Made by a program: the position numbers and the translations under genes. The notes beneath the pieces are model-generated. The model saw nothing but the letters and a program-made list of their open reading frames with translations, did no database searches and was not told where the DNA came from. Source: Polyangiaceae bacterium (GTDB lineage: Bacteria; Myxococcota_A; Polyangia; Polyangiales; Polyangiaceae). Taken from it: a stretch of 64,000 nt of DNA. Position 1 is the stretch's first letter; each line of letters starts with the position of its first letter. Shown here piece after piece: positions 51,621 to 60,774 of the stretch. The DNA lies in contig JAICTZ010000002.1 in the NCBI GenBank assembly GCA_025936115.1, positions 186,001-250,000 of the forward strand, in the 5' to 3' direction.

Positions 51621-52187
51621 ATGGACAAGAGCGCCGCGCGCGCGGCCATCGCGGAGTTTTTACGCGCGCTCGGGCGTGACGCCGCGAGCGAGCCCGAGCT
51701 CGCCGAGACGCCGGCGCGCGTGGTCGATGCGTTCGCCGACGAGCTCTTGAGCGGCTACGCCGTCGATCGCCGCGCGCTCGTGGCCCTAGGCTCGACGCTG
51801 GCGCAAACGCCCGCGGGCATCGTGGCCCTGCGCGATCTCTCGGTCGCGACGGTGTGCCCGCACCACCTGATGCCCGGCCTCGGCCACGCGAACGTCGTGT
51901 ACCGGCCGGGCACTCGCGTGCTCGGCTTGGGAGCGATCGCGCGCTTGGTCGACGCCTGCGCGCGGAGGCTCGTGCTGCAGGAGACGATCGCCGAGGACGT
52001 CGTCGCGTCGCTGCTCGAGCTCGCGGGGGCGCGCGGTGCTTACTGCGAGGTGACGCTCGTGCACGGCTGCTTGAGCGCGCGCGGCGCCTGCCAGGCGAAC
52101 GCTCGCGCCACCTCGATCGTGCGCCGCGGCGAGCTTTCGGAGAGCGAGGTGCTGCTTTCGCTCGGGCGCGGAGGGTGCTCGGCGTGA
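51621..52187 (+). CDS. folE: GTP cyclohydrolase I, divergent
   Basis: A 188 aa member of the GTP cyclohydrolase I fold, first step of pterin synthesis. Zinc and catalytic residues are kept: Cys79, His81 and His82 in VCPHHLMP and Cys150 in VHGCLSARG, plus the QE pair in VLQETIAEDV. Two differences stand out: the usual CEHH has Pro in place of Glu, and the conserved GLSK substrate loop reads GLGA, losing the Ser and Lys. Activity on GTP is therefore likely but not certain. An SDR gene overlaps it by four bases. GTG 51618 is an alternative start. Confidence 0.75.
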   Translation: MDKSAARAAIAEFLRALGRDAASEPELAETPARVVDAFADELLSGYAVDRRALVALGSTLAQTPAGIVALRDLSVATVCPHHLMPGLGHANVVYRPGTRVLGLGAIARLVDACARRLVLQETIAEDVVASLLELAGARGAYCEVTLVHGCLSARGACQANARATSIVRRGELSESEVLLSLGRGGCSA

Positions 52188-52870
52188 GGCTCGCGGTCGT
52201 GACGGGCGCGAGCCGCGGTATCGGTCGCGCCACGGCGCTCGAGCTCGCGCATCGCGGGCTGTCGCTCGCGCTCGTGGGCCGTCCCTCGGCGGAGCAGGAC
52301 GAAACGGTGGAGCTTGCGCGCCGGCGCGGCGCGCCGCAGGTGCGGGCTTTCCCCTGCGATTTGTCGGACGCTTTCGCGACTCAGGAGCTCGGAGCCGAGC
52401 TCGTGCGGCAGTTGCCCGCGCCGGAAGTCGTCGTCCACAACGCGGGCGTCGCGCCGCGTTCGACGGTCGAGGAGACGCCCACCGCGGTGTGGCAAGAGAC
52501 GCTGCTCGTGAATTTGACGGCGCCGTTTCTACTCACGCGCGCTTTTTTGCCGAGCATGCGCCGCGAGGGGTGCGGTCGCATCGTGTTCGTCGGCAGCATT
52601 TCCTCGACGCTCGGCACGGCGCGCCAGTCGGCTTACGTCGCGTCCAAGTGGGGCATCGTCGGGTTCATGAAGAGCCTCGCCGAGGAGCTCCGCGATAGCG
52701 GCCTCGTCACGCTGGCCGTACTCCCGGGGTCGACGGCGACGCGCATGCTCGAGGGCAGCGGGTTCGAGGCGCGCATGAGCGCCGAGGACGTCGCGAAGAC
52801 CGTCGTGCACTACGCGCTCGACGCGCCGGAGGCGCACAACGGCGCCGCGATCGAGATGTTCGGCGTCTAA
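52184..52870 (+). CDS. Short-chain dehydrogenase/reductase
   Basis: A 228 aa NAD(P)-dependent oxidoreductase. The cofactor motif is VTGASRGIGRATALELA, then the CDLS motif, VVHNAGVAPR, catalytic Ser in FVGSISSTLG, and Tyr/Lys in SAYVASKWGIVGF. GTG 52184 overlaps the folE stop (GTGA). The pairing hints at a pterin-related reductase such as sepiapterin reductase, but SDR substrates cannot be read from sequence and 3-oxoacyl reductases look alike. The end lies just before the opposite-strand SRP RNA gene. Confidence 0.85.
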   Translation: MRLAVVTGASRGIGRATALELAHRGLSLALVGRPSAEQDETVELARRRGAPQVRAFPCDLSDAFATQELGAELVRQLPAPEVVVHNAGVAPRSTVEETPTAVWQETLLVNLTAPFLLTRAFLPSMRREGCGRIVFVGSISSTLGTARQSAYVASKWGIVGFMKSLAEELRDSGLVTLAVLPGSTATRMLEGSGFEARMSAEDVAKTVVHYALDAPEAHNGAAIEMFGV

Positions 52871-52884
52871 CGCCCCCGCAAATT

Positions 52885-52973
52885 CTGTGGGCCCGCCACA
52901 CCCGCTTTTCTCTACCGTTGCTCCCTTCCGGGCCTGGCGGGGTTCAAGCTGCGCTGTTGGCGGACCCGCCCGC
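52885..52973 (-). ncRNA. ffs: Signal recognition particle 4.5S RNA
   Basis: On the minus strand the sequence contains CCAGGCCCGGAAGGGAGCAA, the SRP domain IV loop (compare AGGTCCGGAAGGAAGCAGC). The flanks form a long stem: GGGTCCGCCA near 52960-52970 pairs with TGGCGGGCCC near 52889-52899. Length about 90 is typical of the short bacterial type. Boundaries are estimated from the helix. A weak -10-like GATAAA lies just upstream on the minus strand at about 52977-52982. Confidence 0.9.
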
Positions 52974-53045
52974 TCTTTATCATCTCCCCGGCCCCGCGCG
53001 AGTACTTTGGTGAGCGTCGGCCGTTTTGACCGGCGCGAGTCTCGT

Positions 53046-53069
53046 CGGAGCCGGTTTTTTTTGGCTCCG
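53046..53069. promoter_or_regulatory. Hairpin with T-rich loop upstream of pccB
   Basis: CGGAGCC and GGCTCCG pair over 7 bases around a 10-base loop GGTTTTTTTT, ending 36 bases before the pccB ATG. It sits in the 132-base gap between the divergent ffs and pccB. The U-rich loop rather than a trailing U tract makes it unlike a normal terminator. Its role is not known. Confidence 0.4.
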
Positions 53070-53105
53070 CGTTCTAGCCGGAACGTCGGCCTATAGTTTG
53101 GGGCC

Positions 53106-54659
53106 ATGGGCGACGAGACCAAGGCGCTGGAGGAGCTCGAGCAGCGCGACCGCGCCGCGCTCTCGGGCGGCGGCACGGCGCGGATCGAACGCCAACACCA
53201 GGCGGGCAAGCTCACCGCGCGCGAGCGCATCGAACGGCTGCTCGACCCGGGCAGCTTCGTCGAGATCGGGCGCTTCGTCGCGCACCACGCGACCGACTTC
53301 GGCATGGCCGAGCAGCGTTACCCGGGCGACGGCGTCGTCACGGGTTACGGCGACGTCGACGGCCGGCGGGTCTTCGTCTTCGCGCAGGACTTCACGGTGT
53401 TCGGCGGGTCACTCGGCGCGGCTCACGCCCAAAAAATCGTCCGCATCATGGATCACGCGCTCCGCGTCGGCGCGCCCATCGTCGGCCTCAACGACTCGGG
53501 CGGCGCGCGCATTCAAGAAGGCGTCGAATCACTCGCGGGCTACGCCGACATCTTCCTTCGCAACACGCTGGCGAGCGGCGTCGTGCCGCAGCTTTCCTGC
53601 GTGATGGGGCCGTGCGCCGGCGGCGCCGTGTACTCGCCCGCCATCACGGACTTCGTCTTCATGGTGGAGAAGTCGAGCTACATGTTCATCACGGGACCGG
53701 ACGTGATCCGCGCCGTCACGCACGAAGAGGTGAGCAAAGAAGATCTCGGCGGGGCCACGGCGCACGCGCGCAAAAGCGGCGTCTGCCATTTCACCGCGCC
53801 CGACGACGAGGCCTGCCTCGCGCAAGTCCGAGAGCTCCTGAGTTACTTGCCCCCCAACAACGCCGAGGATCCGCCGCGACGCGCGAGCTCCGATCCGACC
53901 GACCGCGACGCGCCCGAGCTCGACACGTTGATTCCCCACGAAAGCCAGCGCCCGTACGACATGCGCCGCGTGATCGAGGCCACGGTCGACGAGCGCGAGC
54001 TCTTCGAGGTGCACCGCTCGTTCGCCGAGAACATCATCGTCGGTTTTGCGCGCATCGGCGGGCGGCCCGTCGGCATCGTCGCGAACCAACCCGCCGTGCT
54101 CGCGGGCGTGCTCGACATCGACGCGAGCATCAAAGCAGCGCGTTTCGTGCGGTTCTGCGATTGCTTCAACCTGCCGCTCGTCGTGTGGGTCGACGTGCCC
54201 GGCTTCCTGCCCGGCGTCGATCAAGAGCACCGCGGCATCATCGCGCACGGCGCAAAGCTTCTCTACGCGTTCAGCGAGGCGACGGTGCCGAAGCTCACCG
54301 TGATCACGCGCAAGGCCTACGGCGGCGCGTACGACGTCATGAACAGCAAGCACATCCGCGCCGACGTGAACCTCGCCTTCCCCGGCGCGGAGATCGCCGT
54401 CATGGGTCCCGACGCCGCCGTCAACGTGGTCTACCGCGCCGCGATCGAAGCCGCCGCCGATCCGGAGCGCGCCCGCGCCGAGTTCGTCGCCGACTACCGC
54501 GCGCGCTTCGCGAGCCCGTACCGCGCCGCCGAGCTCGGCTTCATCGACGAAGTCATCCGCCCGCGCGACACGCGCCGCCGCCTCGCGCAGTACCTCGAGC
54601 TCCTGCGCAGCAAGCGCGATCGCAATCCGAGCCGGAAACACGGCAATATCCCGCTCTAG
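53106..54659 (+). CDS. pccB: Acyl-CoA carboxylase beta (carboxyltransferase) chain, propionyl-CoA carboxylase type
   Basis: A 517 aa carboxyltransferase that transfers CO2 from biotin to acyl-CoA. Motifs include [113 protein letters not shown] and [20 protein letters not shown]. These match PccB/AccD5-type proteins rather than AccD of acetyl-CoA carboxylase. No alpha (biotin carboxylase) gene is adjacent, so it must be elsewhere. The substrate assignment to propionyl-CoA is by resemblance. Confidence 0.93.
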   Translation: MGDETKALEELEQRDRAALSGGGTARIERQHQAGKLTARERIERLLDPGSFVEIGRFVAHHATDFGMAEQRYPGDGVVTGYGDVDGRRVFVFAQDFTVFGGSLGAAHAQKIVRIMDHALRVGAPIVGLNDSGGARIQEGVESLAGYADIFLRNTLASGVVPQLSCVMGPCAGGAVYSPAITDFVFMVEKSSYMFITGPDVIRAVTHEEVSKEDLGGATAHARKSGVCHFTAPDDEACLAQVRELLSYLPPNNAEDPPRRASSDPTDRDAPELDTLIPHESQRPYDMRRVIEATVDERELFEVHRSFAENIIVGFARIGGRPVGIVANQPAVLAGVLDIDASIKAARFVRFCDCFNLPLVVWVDVPGFLPGVDQEHRGIIAHGAKLLYAFSEATVPKLTVITRKAYGGAYDVMNSKHIRADVNLAFPGAEIAVMGPDAAVNVVYRAAIEAAADPERARAEFVADYRARFASPYRAAELGFIDEVIRPRDTRRRLAQYLELLRSKRDRNPSRKHGNIPL

Positions 54660-54720
54660 CCTCGACGCCGCGGTTGGGAGGGAAAGCTCACCGAGGCGCG
54701 CGCTCGCCGAGCGACGCCGA

Positions 54721-55827
54721 CTACGGGTCCCAGTATTCGACTTCTACGCCGTGCGGCGAGCGGAAGCGCGTCATCTTGCCGTCGCGGGCGAGCACGTAGT
54801 CGGGACCGACCGGCACCTTGCCGAAACCGCCGGGCGTATCGACGATGAGCTTCGGCAGCGCGATGCCGCTCAGGCGTCCCTGGAGCTCGCCCATGAGACG
54901 AATGCCCGTGTCGAGCGGTGTGCGCAGGTGCGAAGAGCCGCGCACCGGGTCGGCTTGCAACAGGTAATACGGCCGCGCCCGCTCGCGCACGAGGCCACGA
55001 AATAGCGTCGCCAGCGTCGCTGCGTCGTCGTTGATGCCCCGCAAGAGCACGCTGTGATTCATCACGGGGAATCCCGCGTCCGCGAGGCGCCGGAGCGCGG
55101 CACGCGACGCTTCCGTGAGCTCGCGCGGGTGATTGAAGTGCGTCATGACCCAGAGCGGGTGGTGCGGGCGGAGCGCGCTCAGGAGCTCTTCCGTGATGCG
55201 CTGGGGCAAGACGACCGGCACGCGCGTCGCGAGCCGAATGGTCTCGATGCTCGGGATCCGGCGTAGGCGCGCGACCACGGCGAGGACGCGCTCGGTGCTC
55301 ATCGCGAGCGGATCGCCGCCGCTCACGATCACGTCGCGCACCTCGGAGTGCGACTCGAGGTACGCGAACGCCCCCGCGAGCCGCTCCTCGGAGCGCGCGC
55401 CGCCCCCCGCGCCCACGAGCCGACTGCGCGTGCAAAACCGGCAATATACGGCGCAGCGATCGGTCACGAACAAGAGCGCCCGATCCGGATAGCGACGAAT
55501 CAAATCGGGCGCGACCTCGTGCGCCTGCTCGCCGAGCGGATCGACGAGGTCGCCCGGCACCGTGCGCGCCTCGTCGGCGTGCGGCACGACTTGGCGCCGG
55601 ATCGGGCACGCCGGGTCGCTCGCTTCGATCAGCCCGAGATAATACGGCGTGACGAGCAGCGGGAGACCCGCGGCTTCGGCAGCACGCGCGCCGGCGAGCT
55701 CCGCTTCGGTGAGGCAGAGGCGCGCGGCGAGCTCGTCCGTCGTGCGCACCGCATGCTGGAGCTGCCAGCGCCAATCGCTCGCATCGGCGGCGACGGTCGG
55801 CAGACTCGCGTGCGGCTCGGCGTTCAC
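54721..55827 (-). CDS. Lysine 2,3-aminomutase family radical SAM enzyme
   Basis: A 368 aa radical-SAM, PLP-dependent enzyme. The cluster motif CAVYCRFCTRSR (CxxxCxxC) sits mid-protein, preceded by YPDRALLFVTDRC and followed by DVIVSGGDPLAMST. The C-terminal LPKLIVDTPGGFGKVPVGPD matches the PLP-lysine region of KamA/EpmB. Length is between EpmB (about 340) and KamA (about 415), so either lysine beta-modification of EF-P or free lysine metabolism is possible. No efp is in the window. GTG 55827 overlaps the upstream PPIase stop (GTGA). Confidence 0.88.
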   Translation of the reverse strand: MNAEPHASLPTVAADASDWRWQLQHAVRTTDELAARLCLTEAELAGARAAEAAGLPLLVTPYYLGLIEASDPACPIRRQVVPHADEARTVPGDLVDPLGEQAHEVAPDLIRRYPDRALLFVTDRCAVYCRFCTRSRLVGAGGGARSEERLAGAFAYLESHSEVRDVIVSGGDPLAMSTERVLAVVARLRRIPSIETIRLATRVPVVLPQRITEELLSALRPHHPLWVMTHFNHPRELTEASRAALRRLADAGFPVMNHSVLLRGINDDAATLATLFRGLVRERARPYYLLQADPVRGSSHLRTPLDTGIRLMGELQGRLSGIALPKLIVDTPGGFGKVPVGPDYVLARDGKMTRFRSPHGVEVEYWDP

Positions 55828-56960
55828 TGCGGCGGCGTGGAGCGCGGCGGCGGCGCCAGGCTCTGGAGATGCGGCATACCGGGCATGCGCGTGAGGGGTC
55901 CGCCCGGAGCAGGCGTGGGCAGCGGCGCGGGTGCGGCGCTCGGCGCGGGCATCGGCATCTTCTCGAGCGCGGCCTCGTCGACCTTCACTGGAAAACGCGC
56001 GCGCAAATCCTTCTCGAGCGCCTTTTCCTTCTCGTCGACGCGCGCTTGCACGACAGCGGTGCGGATCGCGCGCTGAGCTTCCTCGAAGCTGCGAGCCCGC
56101 GCGTCCGTCTTGCTCGTCACCTTGACCACGTAATACTTCTTGTCCGCCTCGACGACGCTCGGGTACGTCTCGCCGACGTTCGCGACCTTGAACGCCGCTT
56201 CGCGCACGGGATCGGGCACGCGGGGATTGGCGCCGCGGGGATTCCCGGGCGGCCCCACGATGCCGAGATCGCCCGCGAGCTCGGCCGGCTGACCCGGCAC
56301 CGAGCGCGCGCCGCGCTGGCTCGAGAACTGATCGACGAGCGCCCCCCATTCCGTGGGGTTCGCTTTGACGGCTTTGGCGAGCACCGTCTTCGCCTGCGCG
56401 GGCGTATCGACCACGATGGCCGCCACGCGCCGGCGCTCCGGCTCCGCGAATTCGTCCTTGTGCGCGTCGTAGTACGCGTGGAGTTCGGCGTCCGGAACGT
56501 CGTTCGCCGCGGGCGCGCCCTTCCGCAAATCCTCGAGCAGCTGATCGCGCAGGATCTGCCGCACGCGTTCCTGCGTCTCTTCGCTCTTGTCGAGACCGCG
56601 GCGGCGCGCCTCTTGCGCCAAGAGCTCCACCTCGACCATTTCGTCGAGCAGGCGCTTCCTGCGGTCGGGCGACTGGTAACGCATGCGCTCGAACGAATCC
56701 ATGCGCTCGAGCGTCGCGGCGTACTCGCCGAGCGTGATCGTGCGATCCCCGACCTTGGCCAGCGTCTTAGCCGCCATCTCGGGCGAGAGCGGCCTCGGCC
56801 CCGAGGACGCGCTCGCCGAAGCGGCTGCCTTAGACTCGCTCTTTTTCTTCGAGCAAGCCGCAACGGTGGGCAGCGCTAGCAGCGCGACCAGCCAAAATCC
56901 GCTCACACGGAAGCTTCGGACCCGAGCCGCCCCACGAGCGGCGCCATCTCTCGAAAGCAT
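55824..56960 (-). CDS. Parvulin-type peptidyl-prolyl isomerase lipoprotein
   Basis: A 378 aa exported folding factor. Leader VSGFWLVALLALPTVAAC gives a lipobox (VAAC). A SurA-like N-terminal helical segment (LAKVGDRTITLGEYAATLER; RKRLLDEMVEVELLAQEARR) is followed by a parvulin domain (about 175-290: RRRVAAIVVDTPAQAKTVLA, AELAGDLGIVGPPGNPRGAN, PVREAAFKVANVGETYPSVV). A Pro-rich tail ends it. It resembles SurA/PrsA-class proteins. ATG 56960 overlaps no other gene and is divergent from pyrH. Confidence 0.88.
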   Translation of the reverse strand: MLSRDGAARGAARVRSFRVSGFWLVALLALPTVAACSKKKSESKAAASASASSGPRPLSPEMAAKTLAKVGDRTITLGEYAATLERMDSFERMRYQSPDRRKRLLDEMVEVELLAQEARRRGLDKSEETQERVRQILRDQLLEDLRKGAPAANDVPDAELHAYYDAHKDEFAEPERRRVAAIVVDTPAQAKTVLAKAVKANPTEWGALVDQFSSQRGARSVPGQPAELAGDLGIVGPPGNPRGANPRVPDPVREAAFKVANVGETYPSVVEADKKYYVVKVTSKTDARARSFEEAQRAIRTAVVQARVDEKEKALEKDLRARFPVKVDEAALEKMPMPAPSAAPAPLPTPAPGGPLTRMPGMPHLQSLAPPPRSTPPQ

Positions 56961-56977
56961 CGGAGGCGGGGAATACT

Positions 56978-56995
56978 ACGGGCGTGCGCGCCCGT
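56978..56995. promoter_or_regulatory. Hairpin in the pyrH/PPIase divergent gap
   Basis: ACGGGCG, TGCG, CGCCCGT forms a perfect 7-bp stem with a 4-base loop, 61 bases upstream of the pyrH GTG and 17 bases from the PPIase start. It may be an operator or leader hairpin. No pyrimidine-responsive element is otherwise evident. Confidence 0.3.
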
Positions 56996-57056
56996 CGAGT
57001 CATAGGGCAGGCACCCGGATCTTGCGGGCGCGCAGGTGGAAGGGTAAGCGCGAGAC

Positions 57057-57779
57057 GTGGAACAGAAAGCGCTCAGGCGGGTCGTGATCAAGCTCAGCGG
57101 TGAAGCGCTGAGCGGCAAACAGGGAGGATCGGGCATCGACACCTCCGTGCTCAAGGCCACGGCCGAAGAGCTCCGCGAGGTGAAAGAGACTGGCGTACAA
57201 ATCGGTCTCGTCGTGGGCGGCGGGAACATCTTCCGGGGCCTGCGCGGGGCGAGCGAGGGCATGGATCGCGCCCAAAGCGACTACATGGGCATGCTCGCGA
57301 CGGTCATCAACGCGCTCGCGCTGCAGGACGCGCTCGAACGCGTGGGCGTGCCGACGCGCGTCATGACCGCGATCGCGATTCAGCAGGTGGCCGAGCCGTA
57401 CATCCGCCGTCGCGCCATCCGCCACCTCGAACGCGGCCATGCCGTCATCTTCGCGGCCGGTACGGGCAACCCCTTCTTCTCCACCGACACGGCGGCGGCG
57501 CTCCGCGCCATGGAAGTCCGCGCCGATTACCTGCTCAAGGCCACCAAAGTAGACGGCATCTACGATCGCGACCCCGTGCGCCACGCCGAAGCCAAAATGC
57601 TGGAACGGGTGAACTACGACCGAATGCTCGCCGATCACCTCGGGGTCATGGACGCGACCGCCGTCGCCCTCTGCCGCGACAACGGTCTCCGAATCCGCGT
57701 TTTTCGCATGACGCCCGGCAATATCCGGCGCGTCTGCCTGGGCGAGGCCCTGGGCACGACCGTGTCCGACGATATCTAG
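57057..57779 (+). CDS. pyrH: UMP kinase
   Basis: Phosphorylates UMP to UDP. The 240 aa protein has amino-acid-kinase motifs [83 protein letters not shown] and the late [22 protein letters not shown] 57057 begins [12 protein letters not shown], the natural start. No tsf or frr is next to it, which is a common neighbourhood elsewhere. It is followed 60 bases later by ccmF. Confidence 0.97.
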   Translation: MEQKALRRVVIKLSGEALSGKQGGSGIDTSVLKATAEELREVKETGVQIGLVVGGGNIFRGLRGASEGMDRAQSDYMGMLATVINALALQDALERVGVPTRVMTAIAIQQVAEPYIRRRAIRHLERGHAVIFAAGTGNPFFSTDTAAALRAMEVRADYLLKATKVDGIYDRDPVRHAEAKMLERVNYDRMLADHLGVMDATAVALCRDNGLRIRVFRMTPGNIRRVCLGEALGTTVSDDI

Positions 57780-57838
57780 CGTCCGGCACCTTGCCGCGGG
57801 CGGCGGCGCGGCGTGGCTTCGAGTAAGCTTCGCGCCCC

Positions 57839-60160
57839 ATGTGGCAGTCGCTCCCAGAGTTCGGAACCGGCGTCCTCTACGCCATTCTCGTGACCGCCGC
57901 CTACACGTTCGCCGTCGGGCTGGCGGCGGGACGCGGCCAACCGCGACTGCTCCGCTCGGCGCGGCTCGGCGCGTACGCGACGGCGGGACTCACGCTCTTC
58001 GCCATCGCGTTACTCGCCTACGCGTTCGTGACGCACGACTTCAGGATTCGCTACGTCGCGCACTACAGCGACCGCTCGATGCCGAAGACCTACCTCTTCA
58101 CCGCGCTCTGGGGCGGTCAAGACGGCTCCCTGCTCTGGTGGCTCTTCCTGCTCTCCGGCTACACGACCGTGTGCGTCGCGTGGCTCGGCGGCCGCTATCG
58201 CCATCTCCAGCCGTACGTCATCGCCACGCTCATGGCGATCTTCGGTTTCTTCGTCGTCTTGATGCTGTTCGCGGCCAATCCCTTCGAGGCGACCATCGCC
58301 GGCGCGCGCCCCGACGGCGAGGGGCTCAATCCCCTGCTCCAAAACTACTGGATGATCATCCACCCGCCGTCGCTCTACACGGGCTTCGTCGGCTGCTCGG
58401 TCCCCTTCGCCTTCTGTGTCGCGGCTCTCGCCACGGGCCGGCTCGACAACGAATGGATCGTCGCCGTCCGCAAATGGATGCTCTTCGCGTTCATGTTCCT
58501 CTCGATCGGCAACGCGCTCGGCATGGCGTGGGCGTACGAGGAGCTCGGCTGGGGCGGCTACTGGGCGTGGGATCCGGTCGAGAACGCCGCGTGCCTGCCG
58601 TGGTTCTCCGCCGCGGCCTACGTCCACTCCACGATGATTCAGGAGCGGCGCAACATGCTCAAGGTCTGGAACGTCGTGCTCATCTGCATCACGTTCTTCT
58701 TGACCATCTTCGGCACGTTCTTGACTCGCGCAGGCATCATCTCGAGCGTCCACGCCTTTGCGCAGAGCGACATCGGCAAGTACTTCGTCGGCTTCATGGG
58801 GCTCGTGGCGGCGACGTCGGCGGCGCTCATCGTTTGGCGCCTACCGCGCCTGCGCGGCCGCGCCGAGATCGAGTCGGTCGCGAGCCGCGAGGCCATGTTC
58901 GTCATCAACAACTGGGCCCTGCTCGGCGGCGCGACGTTCATTCTGACGGCGACGCTCTTCCCGAAGCTCAGCGAGCTCTGGCACGACAAGGTCACGGTCG
59001 GGCCCCCCTTCTTCAACCGCTGGATGGCGCCGATCGGCCTCACCATCTTCGCACTCATGGGACTCGCGCCGCTCTTCGGCTGGCGCAAGACGAGCCCGGA
59101 AGCGCTCAAGAAAGCGTTCATCGCCCCCGTGGCGGCGCTCGTCGTCACGTTCGTGCTGCACGTCGCGTTCGGGCGCGCGCTCGGCTACCCGGCGTTCGTC
59201 GAGCGCGACGTGTTCTATCCCGGTGTCGTCGGTGTCGTGCTGCAGAAGATCGGCTCCGTGCTGCCTGGACTCACCGTCGCGATCGCAGGCTTCAACGTCG
59301 CCGTCGTGATCCAGGAATTTGCGCGCGGCATCGCCGCACGCCAGCGCTCCGCCGAGAAGCGCAACGAAACCGAGAGCATCCCCGTCGCGCTGCTGCGCCT
59401 CGTCGACAAGAACCGCCGTCGTTACGGCGGTTACATCGTGCATCTCGGCATCTGCGCCATGTTCATCGGCTTCACGGGCGGCGCCTGGAGCATCGACCGT
59501 GAGACCGCGATGACGCCGGGCCAAACCTACAAACTCGGCCACTACGACCTCCGCTACGACGGCTCGCGCATGTGTCCTGGCAACCCGCGCTGCAGCCCCG
59601 AGGAGCAGTCCGACTTGACCAAGCGCATGATTTTCGCGGACCTCACGCTGCTCCGAAACGGCGAAACCATCGGCCATCTCTCGCCCGCGAAATTCATCTA
59701 TCACCGACAGCCCGACAGCCCGACGACGGAAGTGAGCATGCGCCGCTCACTCATGGAGGACGTGTACACCGTGCTCGGGACCGTGGACCCGCAGAGCAAG
59801 CGCGCGACCTTCCAGCTCCATCTCAATACGCTCGTGTCTTGGATTTGGATGGGGGTGCTGGTGCTCATCTCGGGCGCGATGATTTCCCTCTGGCCCGAGC
59901 TGAGCTTCCGCGAAGTCGGCGCGTGGAGTTACCTGCGCGCCTCGGCGGGTGCTTCGGCCGGCGTCGCCACGAGCGTCATGCTCGCCGTGTGGCTCGCCGT
60001 GAGCCCGACGAGCGCTTACGCCGCCGCGTCACGGCCGCGCGCACCCGCCGTCGTCGCGACCACGAGCGAGCGTCCGCTGCCCGTCGGCGCGCTGGGCGCC
60101 GCGGGCGCCGGCCTCGTCCTCGGAGCAGCCGTGGGCTTCGGGCGGCGGCGTAGCCGATGA
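57839..60160 (+). CDS. ccmF: Cytochrome c haem lyase subunit CcmF
   Basis: A 773 aa polytopic membrane protein that attaches haem to apocytochrome c. The WWD-type haem-binding domain has WGGYWAWDPVENAACLPWFS and a conserved His pair in VHSTMIQERR and IVHLGICAMF. About 14 hydrophobic segments occur, with a large periplasmic domain near the C-terminus (TPGQTYKLGHYDLRYDGSRM). The last segment is Ala-rich. It starts a run of three genes overlapping by four bases (57839, 60157, 60771). Confidence 0.93.
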   Translation: MWQSLPEFGTGVLYAILVTAAYTFAVGLAAGRGQPRLLRSARLGAYATAGLTLFAIALLAYAFVTHDFRIRYVAHYSDRSMPKTYLFTALWGGQDGSLLWWLFLLSGYTTVCVAWLGGRYRHLQPYVIATLMAIFGFFVVLMLFAANPFEATIAGARPDGEGLNPLLQNYWMIIHPPSLYTGFVGCSVPFAFCVAALATGRLDNEWIVAVRKWMLFAFMFLSIGNALGMAWAYEELGWGGYWAWDPVENAACLPWFSAAAYVHSTMIQERRNMLKVWNVVLICITFFLTIFGTFLTRAGIISSVHAFAQSDIGKYFVGFMGLVAATSAALIVWRLPRLRGRAEIESVASREAMFVINNWALLGGATFILTATLFPKLSELWHDKVTVGPPFFNRWMAPIGLTIFALMGLAPLFGWRKTSPEALKKAFIAPVAALVVTFVLHVAFGRALGYPAFVERDVFYPGVVGVVLQKIGSVLPGLTVAIAGFNVAVVIQEFARGIAARQRSAEKRNETESIPVALLRLVDKNRRRYGGYIVHLGICAMFIGFTGGAWSIDRETAMTPGQTYKLGHYDLRYDGSRMCPGNPRCSPEEQSDLTKRMIFADLTLLRNGETIGHLSPAKFIYHRQPDSPTTEVSMRRSLMEDVYTVLGTVDPQSKRATFQLHLNTLVSWIWMGVLVLISGAMISLWPELSFREVGAWSYLRASAGASAGVATSVMLAVWLAVSPTSAYAAASRPRAPAVVATTSERPLPVGALGAAGAGLVLGAAVGFGRRRSR

Positions 60161-60774
60161 AGGCGCGCAAGGTCTCGCACGGCGCCGTCGCAGCGGTGCT
60201 GCCGGCCGTCACGGTGGTCACGGCGGTCGTCGTCGGTCTCGCGTTCGGCGTCGAGCTCTCGTTGCTCGTCGTCGCGGGCGGCGCGCTCGCCGGCGTCATC
60301 GCGCTGCTCTGGGCTAGCGTGCAGAGCCTCACGGGCGAGTCGCCGCTCACGCTGGAGGAAGCGATGACGCTCGGGGCGCCCTCCGCGGAAGAAGAACAAA
60401 AACGCGCCGTGCTGCGCGCGCTCAAGGACCTCGAGTTCGAGCGCGGCGTCGGCAAAATCAGCGAAGAGGACTACGTCGAGCTCTCGGCGCGTTACCGCGC
60501 CGAGGCCAAGCGCCTGATGCAAATCCTCGACGCCGGCAGCGAACCCGAACGCCTGCGCGCCGAAAAGGCCTTGCGTGAGCGCATCGCCAAGACGGCAGAA
60601 GCCGAGGCGAAAGCCGCTGAACAGGCTGCCGCCGACGCCGCGGAAGCCGCTCGCGCGGCCGAAAGCGACGACGCCTCCGACGCCGAGGCGACCACGTCCG
60701 ACGACGACGCACCCGCCGCCGTGTCCGAGCCCGTGAACCTGCCGCCCGGCGCCGGCGAGGAGAAAGCCTCGTGA
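60157..60774 (+). CDS. CcmI-like membrane protein
   Basis: A 205 aa protein with two N-terminal membrane segments (AVAAVLPAVTVVTAVVVGLAF; LLVVAGGALAGVIALLWA), then a short soluble segment with AVLRALKDLEFERGVGKISE, EDYVELSARYRAEAKRLMQ. That segment matches the helix pair, AL.DLE.....GK..EEDY..L, found in CcmI/CycH and related cytochrome biogenesis proteins. An acidic Ala/Asp-rich tail ends it. It overlaps ccmF by four bases. A direct role in apocytochrome delivery is inferred from context. Confidence 0.65.
   Translation: MKARKVSHGAVAAVLPAVTVVTAVVVGLAFGVELSLLVVAGGALAGVIALLWASVQSLTGESPLTLEEAMTLGAPSAEEEQKRAVLRALKDLEFERGVGKISEEDYVELSARYRAEAKRLMQILDAGSEPERLRAEKALRERIAKTAEAEAKAAEQAAADAAEAARAAESDDASDAEATTSDDDAPAAVSEPVNLPPGAGEEKAS

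Noticed and set aside
54656..55774. Minus-strand Arg-rich open frame over the aminomutase gene
   Set aside because: A shadow in another frame of the enzyme, which has an intact CxxxCxxC motif and PLP region.
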